Below are positions 19,429-27,249 of a DNA stretch of 64,000 nt, in pieces. Under the pieces are notes generated by a model. That model had not been told where the DNA came from and did not search any database. It saw nothing but the letters and a program-made list of their open reading frames with translations. Source of the DNA: Variovorax sp. V93 (GTDB lineage Bacteria > Pseudomonadota > Gammaproteobacteria > Burkholderiales > Burkholderiaceae_C); NCBI RefSeq assembly GCF_041154485.1, contig NZ_AP028669.1:1-64000 (forward strand), given 5' to 3'. Every line of letters begins with the position of its first letter. Position 1 is the first letter of the stretch. The translations under genes and the position numbers were made by a program.

Positions 19429-20338
19429 GGCGGCCTCCTTGGGTGGTGATCAGGCCCGGGATCGGCTGCTCGGCGAACGGGGGCTCGGTGCACACCGGCA
19501 CCATCAGGCGCGCGATGCCGCCGCACACCGCGGCCAGAATCGACAGCCCGAGCAGGTTGTGCGCCCAGGGCGCGAGCGGGTGGCCCGCGCCCTCGAACCC
19601 GATGAGCATGCTGTTGCGCAGGATGTTGCCGCCCAGCACCACGAGGCCGACCATCGGCAGCCGGCGCAGGAAGCCGCGGTCGCTGTGCCCGGCCCAGAGC
19701 GCGACGGCGCAGGCCGTAAAGTAGCCGAGCCACACCATCTGCACGCCCGAGCACGGCGCATCGACGATCACCAGCCGTCCATCGACCACCAGGCTCGCGC
19801 CCTCGCGCGCCACGCTGAAGCCCGGCGCCAGCAGCCAGCGGCTCGCCTCGGCCGTGATCACGCGCAGCGGATAGCCCGCATAGAACTGCAGCGACGACAG
19901 CAGCGGCAGCGCAAGCACCGCCAGGCCGGCCACCGGCAGCGCGGCCACGCGCCGCGGCAGGAAAGCCAGCAGGCCGCATGCCAGCGCCAGCACGGCCACC
20001 AGGCCCGTGGCGAGCGGCGGCAGCGCGGGCAGGGCGCCGAGCCCGGTGCGCAGCACGGTCGCCAGCACCGTGCCGGCGCCCGCCAGTGCGAGCCAGCCCA
20101 GCTGCGGCGCGGCCCGCAGTTCGCGCCGGCAGCGCCATGCCAAGGCGGCGAGAGCGGCCAGCGCCAGCAGGCCCAGCGGATCGTCGGAGCCGTCGCGCAG
20201 CCGCCGAACCATCCAGGCCCAGGTCGGCGCGAGTGCGGCGAATTGCAGTGCGAGCCAGCCGGCGGCCGGTGCGCGGTCGACGTGGATGCCCCAATCCACG
20301 ATGCGCGGATGGCGATGGGCGAGTGCGGCCAATGACAT
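19409..20338 (-). CDS. Exosortase (archaeosortase/exosortase family transpeptidase)
   Basis: An integral-membrane cysteine transpeptidase that cleaves C-terminal PEP-CTERM-type sorting signals. The 309-residue protein has about eight hydrophobic helices. The active-site constellation is present: Cys 196 in VDAPCSGVQMVWLGYF, Arg 241 in GGNILRNSMLIGFEG, and His 260 (or 253) in GHPLAPWAHNLLG. These match the invariant Cys-Arg-His of the family. It lies 15 bases after a VIT/vWA gene whose product ends in a PEP-CTERM-like tail, the probable substrate. It is a short form lacking a fused EpsI domain. I do not assign a subtype letter. Confidence 0.9.
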   Translation of the reverse strand: MSLAALAHRHPRIVDWGIHVDRAPAAGWLALQFAALAPTWAWMVRRLRDGSDDPLGLLALAALAALAWRCRRELRAAPQLGWLALAGAGTVLATVLRTGLGALPALPPLATGLVAVLALACGLLAFLPRRVAALPVAGLAVLALPLLSSLQFYAGYPLRVITAEASRWLLAPGFSVAREGASLVVDGRLVIVDAPCSGVQMVWLGYFTACAVALWAGHSDRGFLRRLPMVGLVVLGGNILRNSMLIGFEGAGHPLAPWAHNLLGLSILAAVCGGIARLMVPVCTEPPFAEQPIPGLITTQGGRHVDTVL

Positions 20339-20353
20339 TTTTCTTTTCCTGGC

Positions 20354-22429
20354 TCAGGCCGTGAAGCGGCGCGGGTCGTTGCGGCGCGCGCGGCGGCGCA
20401 GCATCGCGAGCATCGACAGCACCACGGCAATGGCGCCCAAGGTCTCGGGCTCCGGCGTGCTGGGCACCTCTGCGCCGAGTGCGAGTTCGCTCACGCCCTG
20501 CGGCAACGGCAGCGGCTGGTTCACGCCCACGCTGTTCTGCGGCGCGGGGTTGCGCACCACCTTGTCCACGGCGATGAAGCTGGTGTACTGGGTCAGCAGG
20601 CTGTACTTCAGGCCGAGCTCGGTGATGCGCTCCTTGAAGGCGCTGCCGCCCTCGAGCGTCTCCTGGTCGCTCAGGCTCTGGATGCGGTGGCGCGCCCACA
20701 GCGTGCGCAGCGCGGCGGTGTCCTGGCGCAGTTGCGGATCGATGCGCAGTTCCTGGCGGTACGGGCCGTTGGCGCCCTGGCCTTCCACGATCACGCGGCC
20801 CCTGGCTTTTCCTTCCGCGTCTGCGCGCCACTTGCCGAACACGATCACCGGGCGCTCGCCCAGCACGTCGGGCAGCGCCTGCGGCTCCACGTCGTACACG
20901 TCGAGCCCGCCGAAAGTCAGCTTCACGTTGGTGAGCACCGGCGACTCCACCATGCGGCGGAAGCGCGCGGCCTGCTCGGGCGCCTGGATCGGGTCGGTGA
21001 TGATGAAGGGCTCGCCCATGCCGGCGCGCGCAATGCCTTCCATCAGGCTGCGGTTCACCGACGAACCGATGCCGAAGGCGAACACATTGGCCTTCGAAAG
21101 GTTCTTGCGCACCAGTTCGAAAGCCTCGCGCTCCACGCTCACGTAGCCGTCCGTCACCAGCACCACGGTGCGCGACACCTTTTCTTCCTTCGGTTCGGCG
21201 TAGACGCGCTTGAGCGCGGGAATCAGCTCGGTGCTGCCGCTGCCGCTGTAGTTCTGGATGGTGGCCAGCGCCTGCTCGATGTTGGCGCGCGTGGCCGGCA
21301 CCGAGCGGGGAGAGAGCATCTTGTTGCTGCCCGAGAACAGCAGCACGTTGAAGGTGTCGCTCGGCCGGAGGCCGCCGATCAGGCGTTCGAGCACGGTCTT
21401 GGCGGTGTCGAGCGGAAAGCCGTGCATCGAGCCCGAGATGTCGACCACGAAGATGTAGTCGCGCGGCGAAATGGCGCTGGCGGCCACGGCCTTGGGCGGC
21501 TCGACCATCGCGAGGAAGAAGTTCTCGGCGCCGCCGTCGGTGTTCTGGCCCTTGTAGAGCATCAGGCCCGATTCGATCCTTTCGCCCGCAAGGCGGTAGT
21601 CGAGCACGAAGTCGCGATTGTCCGCGGGCCGGCCGTCGGGCGCGAGTGCGATGTCGGCGTGCCGGTCTTCGTCGCTCTTCTTTACCTCGATGGCGTGGGA
21701 CGACGAGCGCACCTCCTTCAGCCCCATGGGCGTGTCGATGCTGGCCTTGAGCCTGAAGCTGGTGTTCGGCGCCACATCTGCGCGCAACGTGGGCTGCGCC
21801 ACCCACTTGGCCTGGGCGTTCTCCGACTGCGGGCTGTTGTAGCGCGGGCCCACCACGGTGGGAAAGACGAACGCATAGTTGCCCGACTGCGGCACCAGCA
21901 GCTCGGTGTAGCGCAGCTCCACCTTCACGTCGTCGCCCGGCAGGATGTTGGCGACGTTCATCTGGAACACGTTGGGCAGGTGCTGCTCGAGCAGCGCGGC
22001 GGTCTTGCCTTCCTTCTTGGCGGTGTCGTACTCGATCTGCGCCTGCTGCTTCTCGCGGATCTGCGCGGTGATCAGGCGGTCGGCCAGGCGCACGTTGAGG
22101 CCGCTGACCGCAGCCTTGGTCGAGCCCGGAAAAACATACTTCGCCTCGATGGCGCGCTGGCCTTCGTTGCGGTAGGTCTGCGTGACAGTCACGTCGGCAA
22201 TGACGCCCGAGATCTTCACCGCCACCTCGGTGGCCTTGAGCGGCAGGCGGTCGACCGAGGGGTCGTCGCTCTTCACGAAGAAATACGGGCTCTCGGTCTT
22301 CAGCCGCGGGCCCGGTGCTTCCTGGGCATGCACGGGGTTGAGGCTGAGCGCGACGAAGCCCGCCGTGGCCAGGCTCACGGTGGCGAGCCAGAGCCAGCGG
22401 CCGGGACGGGTGGAGGTGTGGGCATCCAT
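20354..22429 (-). CDS. VIT and vWA domain protein with PEP-CTERM-like sorting tail
   Basis: A 691-residue exported protein. Order of features: signal peptide (LWLATVSLATAGFVALSLNPVHA), VIT domain (about residues 45-190, including VADVTVTQTYRNEGQRAIEAKYVFP), and a von Willebrand A domain with the MIDAS motif FVVDISGSMHG (DxSxS). After a beta-rich region comes a C-terminal tail STPEPETLGAIAVVLSMLAMLRRRARR: a PEP motif, a hydrophobic helix and an Arg cluster. That tail is the tripartite PEP-CTERM architecture and should be cut by the adjacent exosortase. Inter-alpha-trypsin-like VIT/vWA proteins are usually adhesion or scaffolding proteins. The ATG at 22429 follows family pattern, but no strong ribosome site is visible. 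Confidence 0.88.
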   Translation of the reverse strand: MDAHTSTRPGRWLWLATVSLATAGFVALSLNPVHAQEAPGPRLKTESPYFFVKSDDPSVDRLPLKATEVAVKISGVIADVTVTQTYRNEGQRAIEAKYVFPGSTKAAVSGLNVRLADRLITAQIREKQQAQIEYDTAKKEGKTAALLEQHLPNVFQMNVANILPGDDVKVELRYTELLVPQSGNYAFVFPTVVGPRYNSPQSENAQAKWVAQPTLRADVAPNTSFRLKASIDTPMGLKEVRSSSHAIEVKKSDEDRHADIALAPDGRPADNRDFVLDYRLAGERIESGLMLYKGQNTDGGAENFFLAMVEPPKAVAASAISPRDYIFVVDISGSMHGFPLDTAKTVLERLIGGLRPSDTFNVLLFSGSNKMLSPRSVPATRANIEQALATIQNYSGSGSTELIPALKRVYAEPKEEKVSRTVVLVTDGYVSVEREAFELVRKNLSKANVFAFGIGSSVNRSLMEGIARAGMGEPFIITDPIQAPEQAARFRRMVESPVLTNVKLTFGGLDVYDVEPQALPDVLGERPVIVFGKWRADAEGKARGRVIVEGQGANGPYRQELRIDPQLRQDTAALRTLWARHRIQSLSDQETLEGGSAFKERITELGLKYSLLTQYTSFIAVDKVVRNPAPQNSVGVNQPLPLPQGVSELALGAEVPSTPEPETLGAIAVVLSMLAMLRRRARRNDPRRFTA

Positions 22430-22637
22430 GGCGGTGTGGTGTTGGTGTCCGTGCGAACTTGCACAGCCGCAACTGTCGGCACCGCGCGAGAAGGAAATTG
22501 GAAGGCTGCTTGAAGTCCGGCCACCGGATGCCGCGTTGTGTGAAGCCTGTGTGAAGTCCGCCGGCGGCCGCGCTTCACACGCGCTTCGGATGGCGCGGCG
22601 AGCATCGCGGCTTCGACAACCGACGAGGAGAAAAAAC
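22430..22637. promoter_or_regulatory. Divergent control region of the exosortase operon and creD
   Basis: This 208-base gap separates the minus-strand VIT/exosortase operon from creD. It holds an exact CreB box (22540-22555, minus strand) and a degenerate one (TTCAC-N6-TTCGG, 22574-22589, plus strand). A third TGAAGTCCGG element lies at about 22511. A promoter for each direction is expected here; individual -10 boxes could not be assigned. Confidence 0.65.
22540..22555 (-). promoter_or_regulatory. CreB-binding box (cre-tag), exact TTCAC-N6-TTCAC
   Basis: On the minus strand the sequence reads TTCACACAGGCTTCAC, an exact match to the direct-repeat consensus TTCAC-N6-TTCAC described for CreB of E. 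coli and the homologous BlrA of Aeromonas. It lies between the start codons of the VIT/vWA gene and creD. creB and creC are encoded 6 kb away in this window. Binding is a prediction. Confidence 0.7.
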
Positions 22638-24119
22638 ATGTTCCAGTTGCTCAAGGCCCTGCAGGGTTCGATGCTGGTCAAGGTGGCCGGGCTGCTGATG
22701 CTCACGCTCCTGCTGTGCATTCCGCTGGCCGAGATCAATGCGATCAACCGGGAGCGCGGCCACAGCCAGCGCGAGGCGGCCGAGGAGCTTGCCGCCACCT
22801 ATGCGGGCCCGCAGACCGTCGTGGGCCCGCTGCTGCTGGTGCCCTATGTGGAGCGCTGGATGGAGCCGCTGCGCAATGCGCAGGGCCGGGTGATCGGCCA
22901 GGAGGCCCGCAGCAAGGAAATGACCCACGTGGTGTTTCCCGACAAGCTGCACATCGAGGGGTCGATGGCGCCGCACGAACGCTACCGCGGCATCTTCAGG
23001 ATTCCGTTCTATACGCTCGACGCCACGCTCGGCGGCGGCTTTGCGGCTTTCGATCCCCGATCGGTGGCGCACAGCGAAACCGATTCGCGTATCGAGTTCA
23101 AGGCACCATTCATCGTCTTCGGCGCAAGCGACCTGCGCGGGCTCGATGGTTCGCCTTCGATCGCGATGAACGGCGAGGCTTTGGGTTTCAGGCAGCGCGT
23201 GCCTGGCCTGGCAGACGATGCCCTGCTGGCCGACGGCATCCACGCACCGCTCACCGGCACAGCGCTGGCCGCATGGGAGGCGAGGGCGCCGCTGCCCTTC
23301 GAGATGAAGCTCGGCCTGGTCGGGCAGGACACGCTCTCGATGGTGCCGATTGCCGACGAGACCACCGCCCACCTGAAGTCGCCCTGGGCGCATCCGAGTT
23401 TCGGCGGCCGCTTTCTCGCCACCCAGCGCGAAGTGACGCCGCAGGGCTTCGATGCGCACTGGCGCGTGTCGTTGCTCGTGACTTCCGCACGCGAGCAGGT
23501 GCGCGCCGGGCTGTCGGGCCGCGGCGATGCCGCCAGTGCCGCCACGGCTGCTGCTGTGGCTGCAACCAACCATGCGCAACGCAACCTCGGCCCGCTGCAA
23601 ACCTTCGACGTCTCGCTCGCGCAGCCGGTCAACGTGTACTCGATGAGCACCCGCGCCGGCAAGTACGGCGCGCTCTTCATCGGCCTGGTGATCATGGCGG
23701 CCTTCATGTTCGAGCTGTTCCGCAGGCAGCGCATGCATCCGGTGCAATATGGGCTGGTCGGCCTGTCGATCGCGCTGTTCTTCCTGCTGCTGCTGGCCCT
23801 GTCCGAGAAGCTGGCGTTCTGGCTGGCCTATGCCAGTGCGGCCGGCGCGAGCGTGCTGCTGCTGGGCATCTATTTCAGCGCAGTATTGCAAAGCTGGAAA
23901 CGCGGCGCGGGCTTCGGGGCCTATGTCGCGGTACTCTATGGCGCGCTTTACGGCCTGCTGGCATCGGAAAGCAATGCCCTGCTGCTCGGCGCCCTGCTGA
24001 CATTCGGCATGCTGACGGTGCTGATGCTCGCCACGCGCAAGGTCGACTGGTATGCACTGTCGGCCGGGAACCCCCGAACGCCCGAGCCGGTCTTACCTGA
24101 GGCGGCCGCGTCCGTGTAA
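22638..24119 (+). CDS. creD: Inner membrane protein CreD
   Basis: CreD is an inner-membrane protein of the CreBC regulon, linked in other bacteria to envelope stress, beta-lactam response and colicin tolerance. Its biochemical role is not known. The 493-residue protein starts MFQLLKALQGSMLVKVAGLLMLTLLLCIPLAEI. A large soluble domain with conserved ERGHSQREAAEELAATYAGPQTVVGPLLLVPY follows the first helix, and about six C-terminal membrane helices begin at NVYSMSTRAGKYGALFIGLVIMAAFMFEL. The ATG is preceded by GAGGAGAAAAAAC. It carries an apparent CreB box upstream, and creBC are downstream after mrcA. Confidence 0.95.
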   Translation: MFQLLKALQGSMLVKVAGLLMLTLLLCIPLAEINAINRERGHSQREAAEELAATYAGPQTVVGPLLLVPYVERWMEPLRNAQGRVIGQEARSKEMTHVVFPDKLHIEGSMAPHERYRGIFRIPFYTLDATLGGGFAAFDPRSVAHSETDSRIEFKAPFIVFGASDLRGLDGSPSIAMNGEALGFRQRVPGLADDALLADGIHAPLTGTALAAWEARAPLPFEMKLGLVGQDTLSMVPIADETTAHLKSPWAHPSFGGRFLATQREVTPQGFDAHWRVSLLVTSAREQVRAGLSGRGDAASAATAAAVAATNHAQRNLGPLQTFDVSLAQPVNVYSMSTRAGKYGALFIGLVIMAAFMFELFRRQRMHPVQYGLVGLSIALFFLLLLALSEKLAFWLAYASAAGASVLLLGIYFSAVLQSWKRGAGFGAYVAVLYGALYGLLASESNALLLGALLTFGMLTVLMLATRKVDWYALSAGNPRTPEPVLPEAAASV

Positions 24120-24165
24120 CCAACGCTACGGACTGTTTTTTTCCTTACCTTTTGCCACTGATCCC

Positions 24166-26559
24166 ATGGACGATTCTTCTCCTTCCACCGAGCCCGCGCG
24201 CTCGCAGCGTTCAGCGAAGCTGCGGCGCGCGGCGCGGTGGAGCGCCATCGCGCTCGGCTGCGGCGCGCTGGTGCTGCTGGTGGCCGCCGTCGTCGCGGTG
24301 GCCGCCATCTATCCCCGGCTGCCCGACATTTCCGAGCTGGCCGACTACCGGCCCAAGCTGCCGCTGCGCGTGTATACGGTCGAAGGCACGCTGATCGGCG
24401 AGTTCGGCGAAGAACGGCGCACGCTCACGCCCTTTGCGAGCATTCCCAAGGTCATGAAGGACGCCGTGCTCGCCGTGGAGGACGCGCGCTTCTACGACCA
24501 TGGGGGCGTCGACTACAAGGGCTTCGCACGCGCGGCCGTGGCCAGCCTCAAGGGCGGCCGCAAGCAAGGCGCATCGACCATCACGATGCAGGTGGCGCGC
24601 AACGTCTACCTGAGCTCCGAACGCACGCTGAGCCGCAAGGCCTACGAGATCTTGCTGGCCCTGCGCCTGGAGCAGCAGCTCAGCAAGGACCAGATCCTGG
24701 AGATCTACCTGAACCAGATCTACCTGGGCAACCGCGCCTATGGCTTCGCGGCCGCATCGGAAGCGTATTTCGGCAAGCCGCTGCAGAACGTCACGCTGGC
24801 CGAAGCTGCCATGCTGGCCGGCCTGCCCAAGGCGCCCGGCGCGAACAACCCGGTGGCCAATCCGCGGCGCGCCCGCGCACGCCAGCTCTACGTGATCGAC
24901 CGCATGCAGGAAACCGGCTTCATCACCGCCGAGCAGGCGGCCGAAGCCAAGAAGGAAGAGCTGCACTTGCGCGATGCCGCCGATCCGGAGCGGCTGCATG
25001 CCGAATACGTGGCCGAGACGGTGCGCCAGATGATGTACGCGCAGTACGGCGACAGCATCTACACCAGCGGCATGAAGGTCTACACCTCGCTGGTCGCGGC
25101 CGACCAGGCAGCCGCCTACAGGTCGCTGCGCAAGGGCATCATGGACTACGAGCGGCGCCAACCCTATCGCGGTCCCGAGCGCTTCGTCGATCTGCCGGCC
25201 GATCAAAAGGAAGCCGACGAGGCGGTGGACGAAGCGCTGGCCGAGCATCCCGACAACGGCGACGTGATGGCCGCGGTGGTGCTGGAGGCCGGCAGCAAGG
25301 AAATCAACGCGGTGCGCGCGAACGGCGAAACCATCCAGATCACCGGCGAAGGGCTGCGGCCTGCGCAGTCGGGCCTTGCGGTGAAGGCGCCGCCCCACAT
25401 CAAGATCCGTCGCGGCGCGGTGATCCGAGTCGCGAAGACACCCAAGAACACCTGGGAGATCACGCAGTTGCCCGAAGTGGAGGGCGCCTTCATCGGCATG
25501 GATCCGCGCACCGGCGCCATCAAGTCGCTGGTGGGCGGCTTCGACTTCGGCAAGAACAAGTTCAACCACGTCACGCAGGCCTGGCGCCAGCCGGGCTCGA
25601 GCTTCAAGCCCTTCATCTATTCGGCCGCGCTCGAGAAGGGCTTCACGCCCGCGACCATCGTCAACGACGCACCGCTGTACTTCGAGCCAAGCACCCCTGG
25701 CGGCCAGCCCTGGGAACCGAAGAACTTCGACGGCGGCTTCGAAGGCCCGATGCCGCTGCGCACCGCACTGATGAAGTCGAAGAACCTGGTGACGGTGCGC
25801 CTGCTGCAGGCCATCGGCGCGCCGTATGCGCAGGAGTGGATCACCCGGTTCGGCTTCGACAAGGACAAGCATCCGGCCTACCTGCCGATGGCGCTGGGCG
25901 CCGGTTCGGTCACGCCGATGCAGATGGCCACCGCCTACTCGGTGTTCGCCAACGGCGGCTACAAGGTCAATCCGTACCTGGTCACGCGCGTGACCGACCT
26001 GCGCGACAAGGTGCTGCTCGAAACCGAGCCGCCGGTGCTCGACGAAAGCCGGCGCGCCATTCCCGAGCGCAACGCCTTCATCATGGATTCGCTCCTGCAG
26101 AGCGTGGTGAAGGGCGGCACGGCCGCGCGCGCCTACCAGGCACTCAAGCGCGACGACCTGTTCGGCAAGACCGGCACCACCAACGATTCCTTCGACACCT
26201 GGTTCGCGGGCTTCCAGCCCACCACCGTGGGCATTGCATGGATCGGCTACGACACGCCGCGCCAATTGGGCGTGCGCGGCGAAACCGGCGGCAGCCTGAG
26301 CCTGCCGATCTGGATCGGCTACATGCAGGCGGCGCTCAAGGGCGTGCCGGTCAGCAAGATTGCCGAGCCGCCGGGCGTCGTCAACATCGATGGCGAGTGG
26401 TACTTCGACGACTTCACGCCGGGCCACAGCGTGGCGAGCCTGGGCGTTGAGAGCGAGGCGCCGCCAGTGCCAGCCGAAGAACTCTCGGGTGTGCCGCCGC
26501 CGCTGGGCCCGCCGCCGCAGCCCGAAGAGCGCAACCGCATCCTCGATTTCTTCCGCTGA
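24166..26559 (+). CDS. mrcA: Penicillin-binding protein 1A (bifunctional glycosyltransferase/transpeptidase)
   Basis: A class A PBP that polymerises and crosslinks peptidoglycan. The 797-residue protein has a cytoplasmic tail, one membrane helix (residues about 25-50), and a GT51 domain (AVEDARFYDHGGVDYKG with catalytic Glu; KQGASTITMQVARN). The transpeptidase domain has all three motifs: SxxK as PGSSFKPFIYS, SxN as MKSKNLV, and KTG as FGKTGTTND. The Pro-rich C-terminus ends ERNRILDFFR. It lies 46 bases after creD in the same direction and may share its transcript. The ATG at 24166 lacks a strong ribosome site. Confidence 0.97.
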   Translation: MDDSSPSTEPARSQRSAKLRRAARWSAIALGCGALVLLVAAVVAVAAIYPRLPDISELADYRPKLPLRVYTVEGTLIGEFGEERRTLTPFASIPKVMKDAVLAVEDARFYDHGGVDYKGFARAAVASLKGGRKQGASTITMQVARNVYLSSERTLSRKAYEILLALRLEQQLSKDQILEIYLNQIYLGNRAYGFAAASEAYFGKPLQNVTLAEAAMLAGLPKAPGANNPVANPRRARARQLYVIDRMQETGFITAEQAAEAKKEELHLRDAADPERLHAEYVAETVRQMMYAQYGDSIYTSGMKVYTSLVAADQAAAYRSLRKGIMDYERRQPYRGPERFVDLPADQKEADEAVDEALAEHPDNGDVMAAVVLEAGSKEINAVRANGETIQITGEGLRPAQSGLAVKAPPHIKIRRGAVIRVAKTPKNTWEITQLPEVEGAFIGMDPRTGAIKSLVGGFDFGKNKFNHVTQAWRQPGSSFKPFIYSAALEKGFTPATIVNDAPLYFEPSTPGGQPWEPKNFDGGFEGPMPLRTALMKSKNLVTVRLLQAIGAPYAQEWITRFGFDKDKHPAYLPMALGAGSVTPMQMATAYSVFANGGYKVNPYLVTRVTDLRDKVLLETEPPVLDESRRAIPERNAFIMDSLLQSVVKGGTAARAYQALKRDDLFGKTGTTNDSFDTWFAGFQPTTVGIAWIGYDTPRQLGVRGETGGSLSLPIWIGYMQAALKGVPVSKIAEPPGVVNIDGEWYFDDFTPGHSVASLGVESEAPPVPAEELSGVPPPLGPPPQPEERNRILDFFR

Positions 26560-26570
26560 GGCACGGCGGG

Positions 26571-26610
26571 AAGGAGCCGCACCGGGTCTCTACACTCGGT
26601 GCGGCTCCTT
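26571..26610. terminator. Strong inverted repeat after mrcA
   Basis: A perfect 14-base stem AAGGAGCCGCACCG / CGGTGCGGCTCCTT encloses a 12-base loop and is followed by TCGCTTT. It begins 11 bases after the mrcA stop and most likely ends that transcript, although the T-tract is interrupted. Confidence 0.75.
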
Positions 26611-26638
26611 TCGCTTTACCTTCCCACGCTTCTCCCCC

Positions 26639-27244
26639 ATGGAAATCCTCATCCTGGCGACGTCGATCATCGTCGGCGCCTACATCCTCAAGTCCAGGGA
26701 CCAGCGCCAGCGCATCGCGCTGCTGGGCAGCCACCTGGGCAGATACCAGATCGAAAGGCTGATGGAGAGCCTCACCGAAGGCTACCTGCGCTGCCTCGGC
26801 GAGGACAGCGCCGAGCGGCGCCAGCAGATCTGGAGCCTGCTCGACTCCACCGAGGAAAAGCTCTCGGCCCAGTTCGACAGCTTTGCCGCCGAGTTTGCGC
26901 GCGTCGACGCGGCCGACGCACGCGTGAGCAAGCTGCCCGTGGCCATTCCGTTCGCGCACAAGCTGTTTCCGGCCGCGACCTTCGACCTGCGCGAGGCGCT
27001 GGCGATCCACGCGCGCGGCATTGCCGATGTCATGCGCAACGATGCGGGCCGCACGCCCAAGGCCAAGGCCTTCACCATGTCGGCCGAGCTGTTCCTGATG
27101 CAGCACACCTGCCACTGGTTCTGCAAGTCGAAGACGGTGGCCTCGGCCCGCATGCTGGCGCGGCACAAGACCTCGTACGAGCAATTGCTCGAGGCCGTGA
27201 GCCCCGCAACGCGCCGGGCCTACGCGGCACTCACGGGCCAGTGA
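26639..27244 (+). CDS. Conserved hypothetical protein with N-terminal membrane helix
   Basis: A 201-residue protein. A single hydrophobic N-terminal helix (MEILILATSIIVGAYIL) precedes a soluble, mostly helical region (RYQIERLMESLTEGYLRCLGEDSAERRQQIWSLLDSTEEKLSAQFDSFAAEFARVDAADARVSKLPVAIPFAHKLFPAATFDLREALAIHARGI). It contains HTCHWFCKS near the C-terminus, with two Cys and two His that could bind a metal. No family is recognised. It lies between mrcA and creC, convergent with the latter. Codon use is like its neighbours. Confidence 0.75.
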   Translation: MEILILATSIIVGAYILKSRDQRQRIALLGSHLGRYQIERLMESLTEGYLRCLGEDSAERRQQIWSLLDSTEEKLSAQFDSFAAEFARVDAADARVSKLPVAIPFAHKLFPAATFDLREALAIHARGIADVMRNDAGRTPKAKAFTMSAELFLMQHTCHWFCKSKTVASARMLARHKTSYEQLLEAVSPATRRAYAALTGQ

Positions 27245-27249
27245 TCCGC

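Noticed and set aside
19167..22472. Long antisense-like frame (1101 codons) across the VIT and exosortase genes
   Set aside because: Out of frame with the recognisable VIT, vWA and exosortase motifs and rich in Arg/Pro/Ala; a shadow frame.
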